From: Ampelomyces quisqualis
Lineage: Eukaryota > Ascomycota > Dothideomycetes > Pleosporales > Phaeosphaeriaceae
Direction of reading: 5' to 3'
Length of the DNA: 64,000 nt
NCBI GenBank assembly: GCA_018398575.1
Contig: JAGTXZ010000018.1
Coordinates: 434,001-498,000, forward strand
The notes beneath the pieces were generated by a model that was given only the letters and a program-made list of their open reading frames with translations, did not search any database and was not told the DNA's origin. Positions 1 to 10,012 of this stretch are shown here, one piece after another. Position 1 is the first letter of the stretch. Every line of letters begins with the position of its first letter. Made by a program: the position numbers and the translations under genes.

Positions 1-290
1 CTAGCCAACTAGGCAGCCTCTTTTTAAGCGCCCTGCTACTAAGGGCAAGCTAAAGCGCTCTTAACGTGCTACTACTACACTGTTAACTTGCAAGCTAGTA
101 GGTACGTTAGGAAAACACAACGTTAGCAACATCTGTGACATTGGCGACATTGTTAGAACAGTCGACCAGACAGTTTTCGACTGTAGTCTATGGTGCCTAG
201 CTACCCCTATTTGTTCTGGCCGCCTAATTAGACAAAAACGCCTATATTGATCCACCTGATCCACTGGACCCACCTGCCCCACCCGCGCGA

Positions 291-718
291 TTACGTAATT
301 ATTCTAAAAACCTAAAATATAGAGCTTAATTCCCTCTTTAAAACGCACTATTCAGAATTTTTATAGCTGCTCTAGTTGCTGAGATGCACGGCAGTGAAGT
401 TTGTAACTTTTTAATGTTCTTTGCCAAGGCTTGTTTTCGCTAAAGCTCTAGCACTTTAACTAGATAATATATTATATTTTTTTTAAAAGAAATAGTAACT
501 AAAGTGTAGATTTTACATTAGAACTATTTTAATTTAATATATTATAGTGTAGGCGTTGAGATCTACTGTGTTAAACGTACTTTAAAGTTTTTTTAAAAAA
601 GTTTATAACTTCAACGCGCTATATCTTAATAACTAGAGTAGCTAAAAAAAATCTGAATAGTGCATTTTAAAGAGGGAATTCCGCTCTATATTTTGTATTT
701 TTAGGTTACTTACGTAAT
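291..718. repeat. 428-bp palindromic, MITE-like element
   Basis: Both ends carry TTACGTAA (291-298 and 710-717). The left arm from 291 to about 420 matches the reverse complement of about 590 to 718 along most of its length, for example AAAATATAGAGC..AATTCCCTCTTTAAAA and CACTATTCAGA in each arm. The middle holds a further inverted AATATATTATA pair. Mismatches are mainly transitions. No coding capacity is visible. The shape fits a foldback element or MITE, or a head-to-head pair of a short repeat. Confidence 0.75.
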
Positions 719-756
719 TATAAAAATACAGCAATACAGTTACGTAAGTAAAATTG

Positions 757-840
757 GCAACATTAGCAACACTAGTGACACTAGCGACACTAGCAACACT
801 GTTAGGTTGCTAGCAACTTGCTAGCAACTTGCTAGCAACC
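757..840. repeat. 9-bp and 11-bp tandem repeats
   Basis: Four 9-bp units of the type AGCAACACT, AGTGACACT, AGCGACACT, AGCAACACT are followed by three copies of an 11-bp unit, GCTAGCAACTT. A related array without the TA changes lies at about 118-155 (GCAACAT, GTGACAT, GCGACAT), so the two flank the palindrome at 291-718. Both may be degenerate Asn/Asp-Val coding repeats of a transposon protein. Confidence 0.6.
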
Positions 841-948
841 AGAAGTAAGTGGGGCGACTTTGGCAAATTGTCTAGTAGACAGTATTACTGTTAGGCTGCT
901 GCAGGTCGCAGCAATTAGGCTAATCAGATTAATCTTAAATTTTCCTAA

Positions 949-1077
949 TGTAATCTAGGTAAAGCTGCTACAGAAGAGCAGAAAGGTATAGAGGAGGTTA
1001 AGAGAGAGGATAAGGAGAGTAGTAAAGACAAGTTCTTTATCCCTAAAGACCTAGATAACAAAGACTTCCTAGAGTAA
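949..1077 (+). pseudogene. C-terminal relic of an unrecognised transposon protein
   Basis: A 42-codon open stretch ends in TAA at 1,075-1,077 and reads as a charged tail rich in Glu and Lys, ending FFIPKDLDNKDFLE. In-frame stops lie just upstream at 916 and 946, so only this end is open. It is on the strand opposite to the gypsy element and stops about 130 bp past its chromodomain, so it is probably part of another element. The family is not recognised. Low complexity leaves open that it is chance. Confidence 0.3.
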
Positions 1078-1206
1078 GCTAGCGTTTATGCCTAGTTGCA
1101 CTGCTTAGGCGCTAGCGTTGCGCTGCTAAAGCGCCTAGTTTTTTTTTTTTTTTTTTTCCTTTTGTTTTTTCTGTATATTAATTTGTAATAATAATTAATC
1201 TCCTCT

Positions 1207-4200
1207 CTAGTTATACTTTTCTATAAGTAATTTGTCTATGTCTTTTTAATTAACCTACTTGTTATATTCTAGTAGCTAGCCTTTCTATTTAACTAGGTAA
1301 TTTACTAAACGTCTGTTGCGCTGCTTTGCTAGGACAGCTTTAACCTTGTAGCGTTGCCCTAGCTTGTTGCTGTTGTCTAGGTTAATAGGCCTAAGTAGAG
1401 TTAATTCTTTTCTCTCTCTTAGCATAAACAGCTAAAGTAAGGACGTATAGAATACAGGGTAGACCTTTATATATAATAGGAGTAAGATTCTAAAAGCTTG
1501 TAAGCCAATTTGCTTATCTACTAGAAAGAGGCCTATCTAGCGCAGTAACAGCTTTTTGCTAGCGCTACGCAGGCGCAGATACTTTGTTAATAAGAAGACT
1601 ATATCCTTTAGTTTAAACCCTTAGGGCCTATGTTTCTTGTTGTAATATTATTCCTAGTATTGCAAACTTTTGCTCTAGTAATTAGCTAAAGCGTCCTAAG
1701 TTTGTATAAGCTTCTGCAACCTTTCTCTAATGCTAGAAACTTTAGTAGGCGCTATTAGCTTGCAGTTAAGGCGCAAGTAGAACCTATAGCAGGCAAAGAA
1801 TAGAAATACTTCTAATATAGCCTATCTAGCATTGTTGTATACAAACTCTACTAGTAATAAGAAGTGTACCTAATTATTAAGTTAATTACCTACAAAAGCC
1901 CTTAAGTATTGCTCTAGCGTTTAATTCTAACGCTCTGTTTAGCTATCTGTTTATAGATAGAAGGTAGTGCTAAGCTAGCGCTTTACCTTTACTACAAAGT
2001 AGAAGTCTACCTAGAACTACAAAGTAAAGACACTTTCTTAGTCTAATACAATACCTTTAGATAAGCTAAAGAATTATACAACATATTCTAAAAACAGATC
2101 TACTAATTATAAAGCAGTAACTGTTTTCTGTGTAAGGATATACTTAGCTATTTTTGTGTATCTGTTAACTACAATAAGTATTACGTTATACACAACGCTA
2201 TAGCGCTTAGCAAGCAGTAGGCCTGTAACAAAATCTATTGTAATTTCTTACTATAGTCTCTAAGGTTAGAGGAGCGCGTTTAATACGCTAGTAGAGCGCT
2301 GCTTAAGCAACTTTATGCCTTGGCACACTAAGTAAGAGTTAATATACTTCTTAAGCTCTTTCTTAAGCCTAGGCTAATAGTAGTATTAGGCTACAAGCTT
2401 AAGCGTTTTAGCCTGCCTAAAATAGCTAGCAAGTAGATTGTTGTAATATAGCTTAAGAAGCTTAGCTCTAAGAGCTAGCTCTAGTAAAACATATAATTAG
2501 TTCTTAAACTAAAGGCTGCCTAAAGTATTAAGCTTCTAGTGCCTTAGGCGTTTACTAGCGCTTTAACAGGCAGACACTAGGAATTTAACGTCTTTGCGTA
2601 TTGCAACTACTTCTAGGTTATTCTGTTATACTTATACACAGATTTTAAAGAAGGACTTAAGAAGTTTCTTATAAGCTAACCTCTCTAAGGCTGCAGCTTT
2701 TACTTGTAACTGCGTAACCCTTTAGGCTATTACTAGTCTGCTCTTAGAAATCTCCTAATTAAGGCTGTAGCTCTTAGCTGTTACCTTAACACTATGCGTT
2801 AGGCTTTATAACTGCGTAACTCTTTAGGTTACTACTAGTCTGCTCTTAGAGATCTCTTAATTAGGGCTGTAGCTTGTAGCTATTGCCTTAACGCTGTGCG
2901 CTAGGCTTATAGAAACATCTTTACTAAGATGTAGAGTGCCTGCTTACTATTAAGCTATTGTCTAGCTTTCTACTAACGCTAGCTCTTTACTAGGTAGCTT
3001 AGCTTAAGTTTCTACTAGCTGTAACTTCTTTTGCAGTGCTAGCAACATATCTAATAGTTAAATATCTAGCGTATTACTATTGTCTACAAGTTGCCTTAAA
3101 GGCCTGTCTGTAGGATTTGTCTTTTTAGACTAATACTTAATCTTAAAGTTGTAAGCAGCTAGCTTTATTACCTAGCTAGCCTGTCTTTTAGACAGAGTTA
3201 ACGTGCCTATAAAGCTGCGTAGGTTGTTATAGTCTATCTATATTTCTAACCAAATTACTAGCCTCTTAACATAGTAACGCTAGTGCTGCACTACTGTAAT
3301 AATAGTAAAGAGCTCTAGGTTGTATATGTAGTAGTTCCTTTCTGCAAGCAAGAGCTTTCTTAACTAGAAGGCTACAGAGTGCTAGTTTCTATCTGCATAG
3401 AGTTAGGAAAAGATGCCTGCTACTCTCTAAATAGAAGTATTAGTTTTTAACTTAGATAGGAGTGTATAATTGTAGTACTATAGGACAGGCGTAGTTGCAA
3501 ACTTGTTGCATAGCTAGCGCTTTGCTTTCTCTACAGCGTTAGGCTAGTTAAAAGGACTAGACTTCTTCCCTTAAACTAATCCTTTTAGGAGATTAGTAAT
3601 TAAGCTAACAATAATAGAGAAACTCTGTATAAAGTGTTAATAGAAGTTTGTAAAGCCTAAAAAGACTTAAATATCTTTAAAGAACGTTAGCGTAGGCTAA
3701 TTAATAACTGCGCAAACCTATTCTAGATCTAGTATAATACTATTAAGGCGCACAATAAACTCTAGGAACTTAACTTAGTTAGTAGCAAAGGTACACTTTT
3801 TTAAATTAACAAAAAGACTATATTCTCTTAGCTTAGCAAGTACTTTTCTTACCTGTTTCTAATAATTCTCCCCCTTTTAAGAAAAGATTAAAATATTATT
3901 AAGATAGATAACGCAAAAGATATCTAAATACAAAGCTAAGGCTCTGTTAATATACTCCTAGAATATAGTAGGCGCGTTAGTTAGCCTAAAGAGTATAACT
4001 ATATACTTAAAGTAGCTGTATTACGTGCAAAACGCTGTCTTCTACTTATTACCTTACTAGATCCTAATCTAGTAATACGCGTTCTTAAGATTAAGCTTAG
4101 TAAACTTTACTAATCTATAGAGCTAATTAAAGGTTTCTCTAATTAAGGGAAGAGCTAGTCTGTTCTTTTTAGTAACTTAATTAAGGCCTTAATAATCTAT

Positions 4201-6029
4201 GCAAAGGCGTAGCGTTCTATCTTTTTTAGGCACAAATAGGATAAGTGCTCTTGCAGGGCTTATACTTTCTTAGATCTAGCCTAGGCTTTGCGCTGTTGCT
4301 AAGTAGTTGCGCAGTACACTTAGCTCCTTTAGTAAGAAGTTATAGAGCAGCCTATATAGAGCTGTAGTTCCTTCTTCTAACTTAATAGCGTAGTTGCCTC
4401 TGTAGTGCTGCAGCAGCGCGTTAGCAGCGTTACTATTTGCAACGTCTTTAAAATCCTTAAGTTTAAGAAGCTATAATAGGTATTTAGTAAAAGAGGATTG
4501 TAGACTGCCTACTAGAACTGCGTACACGCTTAGCTTGTTATAAAGAGATTCTGTAAAAGTTTTTGCGTCTTTAACTCTTATTGTATTAGTGTTAAGCTTA
4601 TAGCGCTACTGCTTTAACTTGCAGTTAATAACAACGCGCCTCTCTTTTAGGCTTAGTAGACCTAAAATAACAGGTTATGCTGCATTAGCAATTCTGTATA
4701 GAATAGTAGTAAAGGACTTAGTTACGCTCTAGTTGTCCTTTATTGTTAGATAAGCTTAATAAGCGTAGAAGCTAGGCACAGTGCTTAAGTTAGGTAAGTA
4801 GATAGTTAGTAGCGCAGCGCTGTTAATATAAGAAAGATCTTTAAGCAAGGCAACTCTCTTGTTAATAGTGCTAAGTTTTGTACTGCAGTTAATTAGAATT
4901 TGTATAGGCTGCGCAGCGCTGTTGTTACGCAGCGTCCTAAGTACTTTAATACAATTCTCCTGTTATAGTAAGACTTAGGCTGTTAAGAAAGAGGCTTTTC
5001 TTAGGCCTACTTGTTTTTTATTTGTATTGCGTTTAAACTAGTAACAAAAGAAAAGCTGTTAAGCCTTAATCTACACTTTCTAGCCTAATAGCCTATCTTA
5101 CTATAATAGTAGCAGGCGTTAGTTAGCTTTAGGCTTAGGTTTGCAGTACTAGCAACACAACGTTATAGAGCTGTTGCGTCTAGTTTAGGCTGCAAAGTTT
5201 TTTCTATACTAGGCGTTTTGTATGTGCAATAGTGTAGTAATAGTATACTACTACTATAGCGTAAGTTATTTTCTAGCGTTACAGTGCGTTTAACAAGTTT
5301 TCTGCAAGTAGTAAGAAACTTAGTGTAGTTAGAAAAAGCTACTCTAATCTCTAGGCAGAGTTTGCTATATAAGTGTATTACTAAGTGTTTCTGTTTGTAA
5401 GAAGGATTTACCTAATTTTCTAAAGTAGATAGATAGGCTGCAAATTTGTTTACTGTTTAGCTGTTCTTTTAGAATGCCTTTTAATACTGTATAGTAACTT
5501 AAAGCTCTCTATTTACAAAGCTCTTAATCTAATTAAGTAGAAAAGACATTATATTACGCTACGCTAGCGTTTTGCTATTGTCTTTCTATTCTCTCTGTAT
5601 TTACATTTGTTAAAATATAGTTTGTAGGTATTAGAGGGTAAAGGCAATCTTTTAATCCTTAAGCTAGAAGGCTAAGGGGTCTAATTAAAAGGCAATAGAT
5701 AGCCTAGCCTTAAAGTTCTAATACTCTCTAATTCTCTTGCCTTTAAAGATAAGGATTTTCTTAATCTTTAGCCCGCGTTCTAGTAGCGCTAATAGGTTAA
5801 GTTAGGGGCGTTGCGCTAGTAGAGACGTGTTGCGTCCAACTAGAGGGGTTAGTAGATCTGTTTTATTTAGGGCGCCTAAGAGCTGTTTAAGAGGTAAAAG
5901 AGGTTGTTTACCTACTAATAATTGCTTCTATTAGCGTACTTCCTTCTCTAGAGTCTAGATCTTAGCTTACTCCTTAAGTTCTTAGCGCTAGCGCTTTAGC
6001 TGCGCTAAGCGTTTACTTAGGCTAAGCAT
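1207..6029 (-). mobile_element. Ty3/gypsy chromovirus-type retrotransposon, inactivated
   Basis: Read on the minus strand with many stops, the pieces come in Ty3/gypsy order. Gag begins near 6,029. A zinc knuckle lies at 5,073-5,114 with two of its four ligands changed to Tyr. A protease-like LINCS stretch lies near 4,880. Reverse transcriptase covers about 3,880-4,150, with FRLTNAP at about 3,980 and the YxDD site at 3,880-3,918 reading YLNN. RNase H lies at about 3,360-3,450 (TNTS at the TDAS position). The integrase core lies at 2,140-2,262, with one catalytic Asp kept (2,233-2,235) and a later conserved Asp now Asn (2,164-2,166). A chromodomain-like YLVK.KG stretch lies at 1,207-1,312, its Trp codons now stops. 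The D-to-N, Q-to-stop and W-to-stop changes are the transitions RIP makes. I could not define LTRs, primer site or target duplication. The element cannot encode a working polyprotein. Confidence 0.88.
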
Positions 6030-7069
6030 TAATTTTTTATTAGGAGTGTTTTCCCTTAATAGATTAGCTAGTAGGCTTAGGAGGAGATTCTAATCTATTG
6101 TTATTAGGTAACTAGGCTGCTATCCTTTTGCAAGGTAAAAGAATTAAAACTATAAGAGGTTTATATAGCAGCAAAGTTATAGGATAATAATAGCAGTACA
6201 GGTAGAAGTAAGTTAATTCCTATTCTACTACTTTAGTGCAGAACTACTCTTTTGTAAATATAACTAGACGCGTGTCCTTACAACTAGAATACACTAGGTC
6301 TGCGCTAGCGTAGCGCTGTTAAGACGCTAGGGCAGCTGTGCGCGTCCTACGCGTAAGGACGCTAGAGTAATGTTGTTGTAGCGCAGGCGTATTGCTGCGT
6401 AACTAACAGCTCTACGCTATAGCATTCTTATAACTATCTTACTCTAGTTTATACTTTATCTAAGTCTAGAATATATAATATTCTCTCTAGTCTCTACTAA
6501 AGGCTTCTAGGTCTAGAACCTTTTACGTTTTTTAAATAGATAGGTTTTTAGTAGAAGTTCCTAGGTAGCTAGAAGCTATAGGAGTAAACAACTAAGTTGT
6601 AAGTCTTATAGTTTATTCTTATAACAACCTTACAAGCTCTATTAGGTCTAGCCTAAGTTCTACTAGGGCTTTTCTTTTGTCTATCTAGAATAGCCCTACG
6701 TTACTTAGTTTCTACTATGCTAACATACTCTCTAGTCTGTTTAATAATAACTGTTTCTTAGTCTACTATTCTTCTAGATCTAGATACGCGTAGTTAATTA
6801 TTTAGTTAAACTCTGTTTTAATTACTAACTTAGAGATACCTACGCGCCTTATCTAGATAGCTTTTGCTATTATTTCCTAAACTATTATTAGAATAGTTAC
6901 TTATTCTATTATAGAGGTTACTAAAAGCCCTTTAGCCTAGTTAGGTTATTAAGTTTAATTGTAAGAAGGCTAATCCTTAGAGTAGTTACTAAAGTATAAA
7001 GGTTATAAATTTAATACCTATAGCTAATACTAGGTTCTAGGGATTTTATAGTAGCTATCTAGACCCTAA

Positions 7070-7127
7070 AGGTTCTAGTCTAGAGCAGCATTTAGGTTCT
7101 AGTTTAGAGTAGTATTTAGGTTCTAGG
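7070..7127. repeat. 24-bp direct repeat, about 2.4 copies
   Basis: Units beginning AGGTTCTAG start at 7,070, 7,094 and 7,118. The first two differ only by C/T and G/A changes. They lie inside the RIP-degraded block with no coding context. Confidence 0.6.
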
Positions 7128-8440
7128 CTCTAGACCTTCTGCAGTACTCTAGTGCAGAAGATACTAGAGCCTCTTATTCTAGGACCTAAGGTTCTTATGT
7201 AACTAAGAGATTTTCTAGGCAGCAGCCTGTTATATACTCTAGCTCTACTCTAACTTAACTTCTACTCTACCCTCTACGCTATTAACCTCTACCTACCCTT
7301 TACCTAAAGAGAAGTACTCTCTATCTATTTACTAGCGTAACAGTTAACCTAATCTCTATCTAAATAGAAGTACCTTATACCTATTTACTAGCGTATATAA
7401 TGGAATAGAGAGAAGATTTAATCTTTGTACTTATAATAATTCTAATCTATAGTTCTACTTAGCCTTAATACTATAACTATAGTATAGATATAGTATAAAA
7501 TACTTTACTTAGACTTATATAAGAAGACTCTATAGAAAGTCTTATATAAATACTACTAGAGTATATATATTTAAATATATAAGAGATAGACTCTTAGAGT
7601 AGTTTACTAGTTACTAGAGAATAAAGACGTAAATTTGTATTCTATTCTAATCTAAATCTAAAGAGTTTTATAAACACTAAGAGAGCTTAGAAGAAATAGT
7701 TCTAATAATTATCTACAGAAAGCTTAAATAGTAAGCTGTTTAAATATATAAGAAACAATTCTAGCTAAGTAATTAGACTTAGTTCTATACTTATTTTAAA
7801 TTGAAGATCTATTACTATATATTATAGTTTACCTTATAGAGGCTAAGGTAAACAAATATAATTAATTAAGGAAAATTTAAGAAAAGAAAATTCTTGTTTA
7901 GGTAGATAATAGATCTAGATTCTTAGAGAGATTAGATTAATTAGATTAATAGAAATATACTTACTATGTTTTATAACAGTCTATTAAATTATAATTGTTA
8001 AGTAAAACTCTATTAAACAGAGTTTTACTACTTTAAACTTTATATAGGTAGATTAAAAAAATAAGTCTAGTGCTCTAGAGAATAAGTATTATAATTTACT
8101 TCTACTAGTAGTTTTTACTCTTAAGTCTACTAAGAAATTAAAGAGTATAAAGTCTTATAAAAGCTTAGGAGATAATAAGATATAGTTACTACTATATTGC
8201 AATTACTCTATACGTAAAAGAAAGAGGCCTTTGCATTACTGCAAACAGTTAGCGTAATTTATAGCTATAATAATATATTGTTTCTTTATATCCTAGTGCC
8301 TAAGCAATGTTTACCTCTAACTCTTTTCTGCTGTAACTAGTAAATGTAATAACTCTAGCCCTCTGCTAACTCTAAAAAGAAAGCCTAGGTAACCTAACTA
8401 CTATCTAACCTAACCTATACCTAATAGTAACCTAACCTAC

Positions 8441-8550
8441 CCTATAGCCCGTGCAACCTAACCTAACCCTACCTATATAGCTTGTGCGACCCAACCTCTA
8501 CCCCAACCTATAGCTCGTGCGACCCTACCCATACCTATACCCATCGTAGG
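8441..8550. repeat. Imperfect 31-35 bp tandem repeat with CCTAAC runs
   Basis: Three units start CCTATA at 8,441, 8,472 and 8,507, each with a GC(T/C)(T/C)GTGC(G/A)AC core, and a weaker fourth starts near 8,534. The array is preceded by CCTAAC-rich sequence (8,390-8,440). It sits exactly where the TA-rich block gives way to normal DNA. The CCTAA flavour recalls telomere-like or subtelomeric sequence, but it is not the canonical fungal TTAGGG repeat. Confidence 0.6.
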
Positions 8551-8810
8551 GTACCCCGAACCTCATTTTCCAGCGTATGTAACAGTAACAGTAACAGTAC
8601 CGCAGTGAACGGTAAAATCATGGCGCTGCAGATGCGCCTGTAGCCAAAGATGATAGAGAACTTGGATTGTATCCATTGTACTAGAACTTAAAAATTATCT
8701 GATCGCCTGCCAGAGGATGCTCAGTGTAGGGTTTACGCCAGTGGAGCAGCAACCTGCGTGAAGGTGGTGCGTACCAAGCTTCAGCACAACTTGCGCCGGA
8801 ACGCTGTGTT

Positions 8811-9045
8811 CTAAGTCGATGCACGCATAGCAGCACGCAGCACGACACGCAACTCTTCCAAATTCGTGTTCATCCCCTTTCGACTATTTCTGTACCTCCC
8901 CAGATAAGAATACAAATCGTCAAACTCCCCCTTGGCCGAGGAATCAGCCACAAGCCCGACATCAATGCCAGTAGCATTGATCCCGAGACGCGTGGGCGCA
9001 TGATGGACACCAGATGAATCCTTAACACTGCCTTGGCTTGAAAAA
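8811..9045 (-). pseudogene. 3' end of a truncated gene, family unknown
   Basis: On the minus strand a good coding stretch of about 70 codons runs to a TAG at 8,811-8,813. It contains GVHHAPTRLGINATGIDVG and a basic helix-like tail (YLGRYRNSRKGMNTNLEELR). The composition looks like a real globular C-terminus. Upstream the frame closes at a stop near 9,061, just before a pyrimidine-rich TTTTTCAAG that could be an intron acceptor near 9,040. I could not find a convincing preceding exon in 9,060-9,560. Its stop lies only 250 bp from the transposon block. I do not recognise the family. It may be the last exon of a gene with a distant 5' part, or a broken gene. Confidence 0.4.
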
Positions 9046-9059
9046 GCAAAGCAAAAGGA

Positions 9060-9565
9060 CTAGAACACTACATTGGAGTGCAATATTAATCCAAACCGAA
9101 GCGGCCCCACAACACATGGTATGTCCCTAGCTCTGCTGGGGATCTTATCTAGGGTTCAACAGAGTCCAGACTGGCTCGGTTCCGCCCTGGTGTTCTAATG
9201 ACAGCATGCTGATTATCCTATAATATACAGCAAGTCGCTGTTAAGAGATAATGTTGGGCATTGTGGGTTGTTGTTGTTTTGTCGTGTTGCGACGGAGGCG
9301 CAAAGTGAGTGCGACTTGTCCTTAACTTTGCGCGCGAACGCGAGGATGATAGCATTTGATTGGAATTAACAGAATTGTCTTCTCACATCATGCCCAGGAA
9401 CCTTGGATTTTACAATTCAGGGAGTCGTTTTCCACAGTTATGTACCGAAAGACACAAACGCATTCCGACAGCTCGATCTCTCATCCCAGTTCCTCACGAT
9501 ATTGTAATCATAATACATATCTCTAGATACACCCAGGATCTCCTACGAACCTCTCGATTAAGTCC
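9060..9565. other. Spacer without recognised gene
   Basis: Normal base composition with no coding stretch that looks real on either strand and no repeat beyond short TTG runs near 9,270. It is probably the 3' flank of the secreted-protein gene that ends at 9,566. Confidence 0.5.
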
Positions 9566-10012
9566 CTACGAGCAGACGCATGGATTTCTCACACCCTCGT
9601 TCTCGCGATAAAAGCATGCATTGCCGTCGGCTTGACACTAAGCATCGGTGTTAGCACTGGGTCTCAACGGCACAGAGACATTGCGAGTCGACTATTCTGT
9701 GAAATGGCTTTGAAGATAGAACGTACCGGAGCCACACCTGCAGGGCACTGGCAACTGTCGCCTACAGTTTCGTCTCTTTGGAAAGTACACAGCATATTTC
9801 CCGTGTTGCAGGTCTTTGGTATGTCAGCATGCAAAAGCGTTTGGTGTGTAGACCTCGAAAGACTATATTGAGTATTGAGATCTTAGCGAAGTTGGGTTGG
9901 AACTTACGCCACGGAAGAGCACTGCTGCTGTCCTCTCGCCAATGGTGCCCGCAGAGACGCGGTGCGTGAGAAACATGACGGCAAACAGGGCTGCGCTGTT
10001 AAATAGCTTCAT
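9566..10012 (-). CDS. Small secreted cysteine-rich protein with duplicated CX6CX11CXC exon
   Basis: Three exons by eye: 10,012-9,908, 9,813-9,727 and 9,637-9,566, giving 87 residues. Introns (94 and 89 nt) have GTAAGT and GTACGT donors and AG acceptors after GCTGAC and GCTAAC branch sites; both are phase 0. Residues 1-21 form a signal peptide (MKLFNSAALFAVMFLTHRVSA). Exon 2 carries Cys37, 44, 56, 58 and exon 3 Cys65, 72, 84, 86: the spacing CX6CX11CXC occurs twice, once per exon, so the gene looks built by exon duplication. Four disulphides are possible. A TATAAAA lies about 105 bp upstream of the ATG. The gene lies head to head with a second small secreted protein and 1 kb from the transposon block. 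Such genes are often plant-pathogen effectors; that role is inferred, and I recognise no named family. Confidence 0.72.

Larger units (their letters stand above)
1..8560. mobile_element. RIP-degraded, TA-rich transposon block
   Basis: No intact gene is visible. The block is dense in TA and CTAG, and both strands are full of stop codons. From about 1,000 to 8,280 the trinucleotides TCA/TGA and CCA/TGG are almost absent while ACA/TGT and GCA/TGC stay common, which is the footprint of C-to-T change at CpA on both strands. Positions 160-290 are less mutated and still GC-rich. The block ends abruptly near 8,560, where normal base composition returns. It contains the chromovirus-type element and repeats listed separately. 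From 6,100 to 8,400 I see only AT-rich sequence with short direct repeats, presumably the 5' LTR region and further relics. Confidence 0.9.

Noticed and set aside
1080..6420. LTR pair for the gypsy element based on GCGCTAGCGT..GCGCTG at 1,112 and 6,303
   Set aside because: Only about 30 bp match and the flanks diverge, so the match is too short in a block full of GCGCTAGC words to define LTRs.
9360..9969. Plus-strand frames of 63-83 codons opposite the first secreted-protein gene
   Set aside because: Start at non-ATG codons or overlap the spliced minus-strand gene, and lack protein-like composition.
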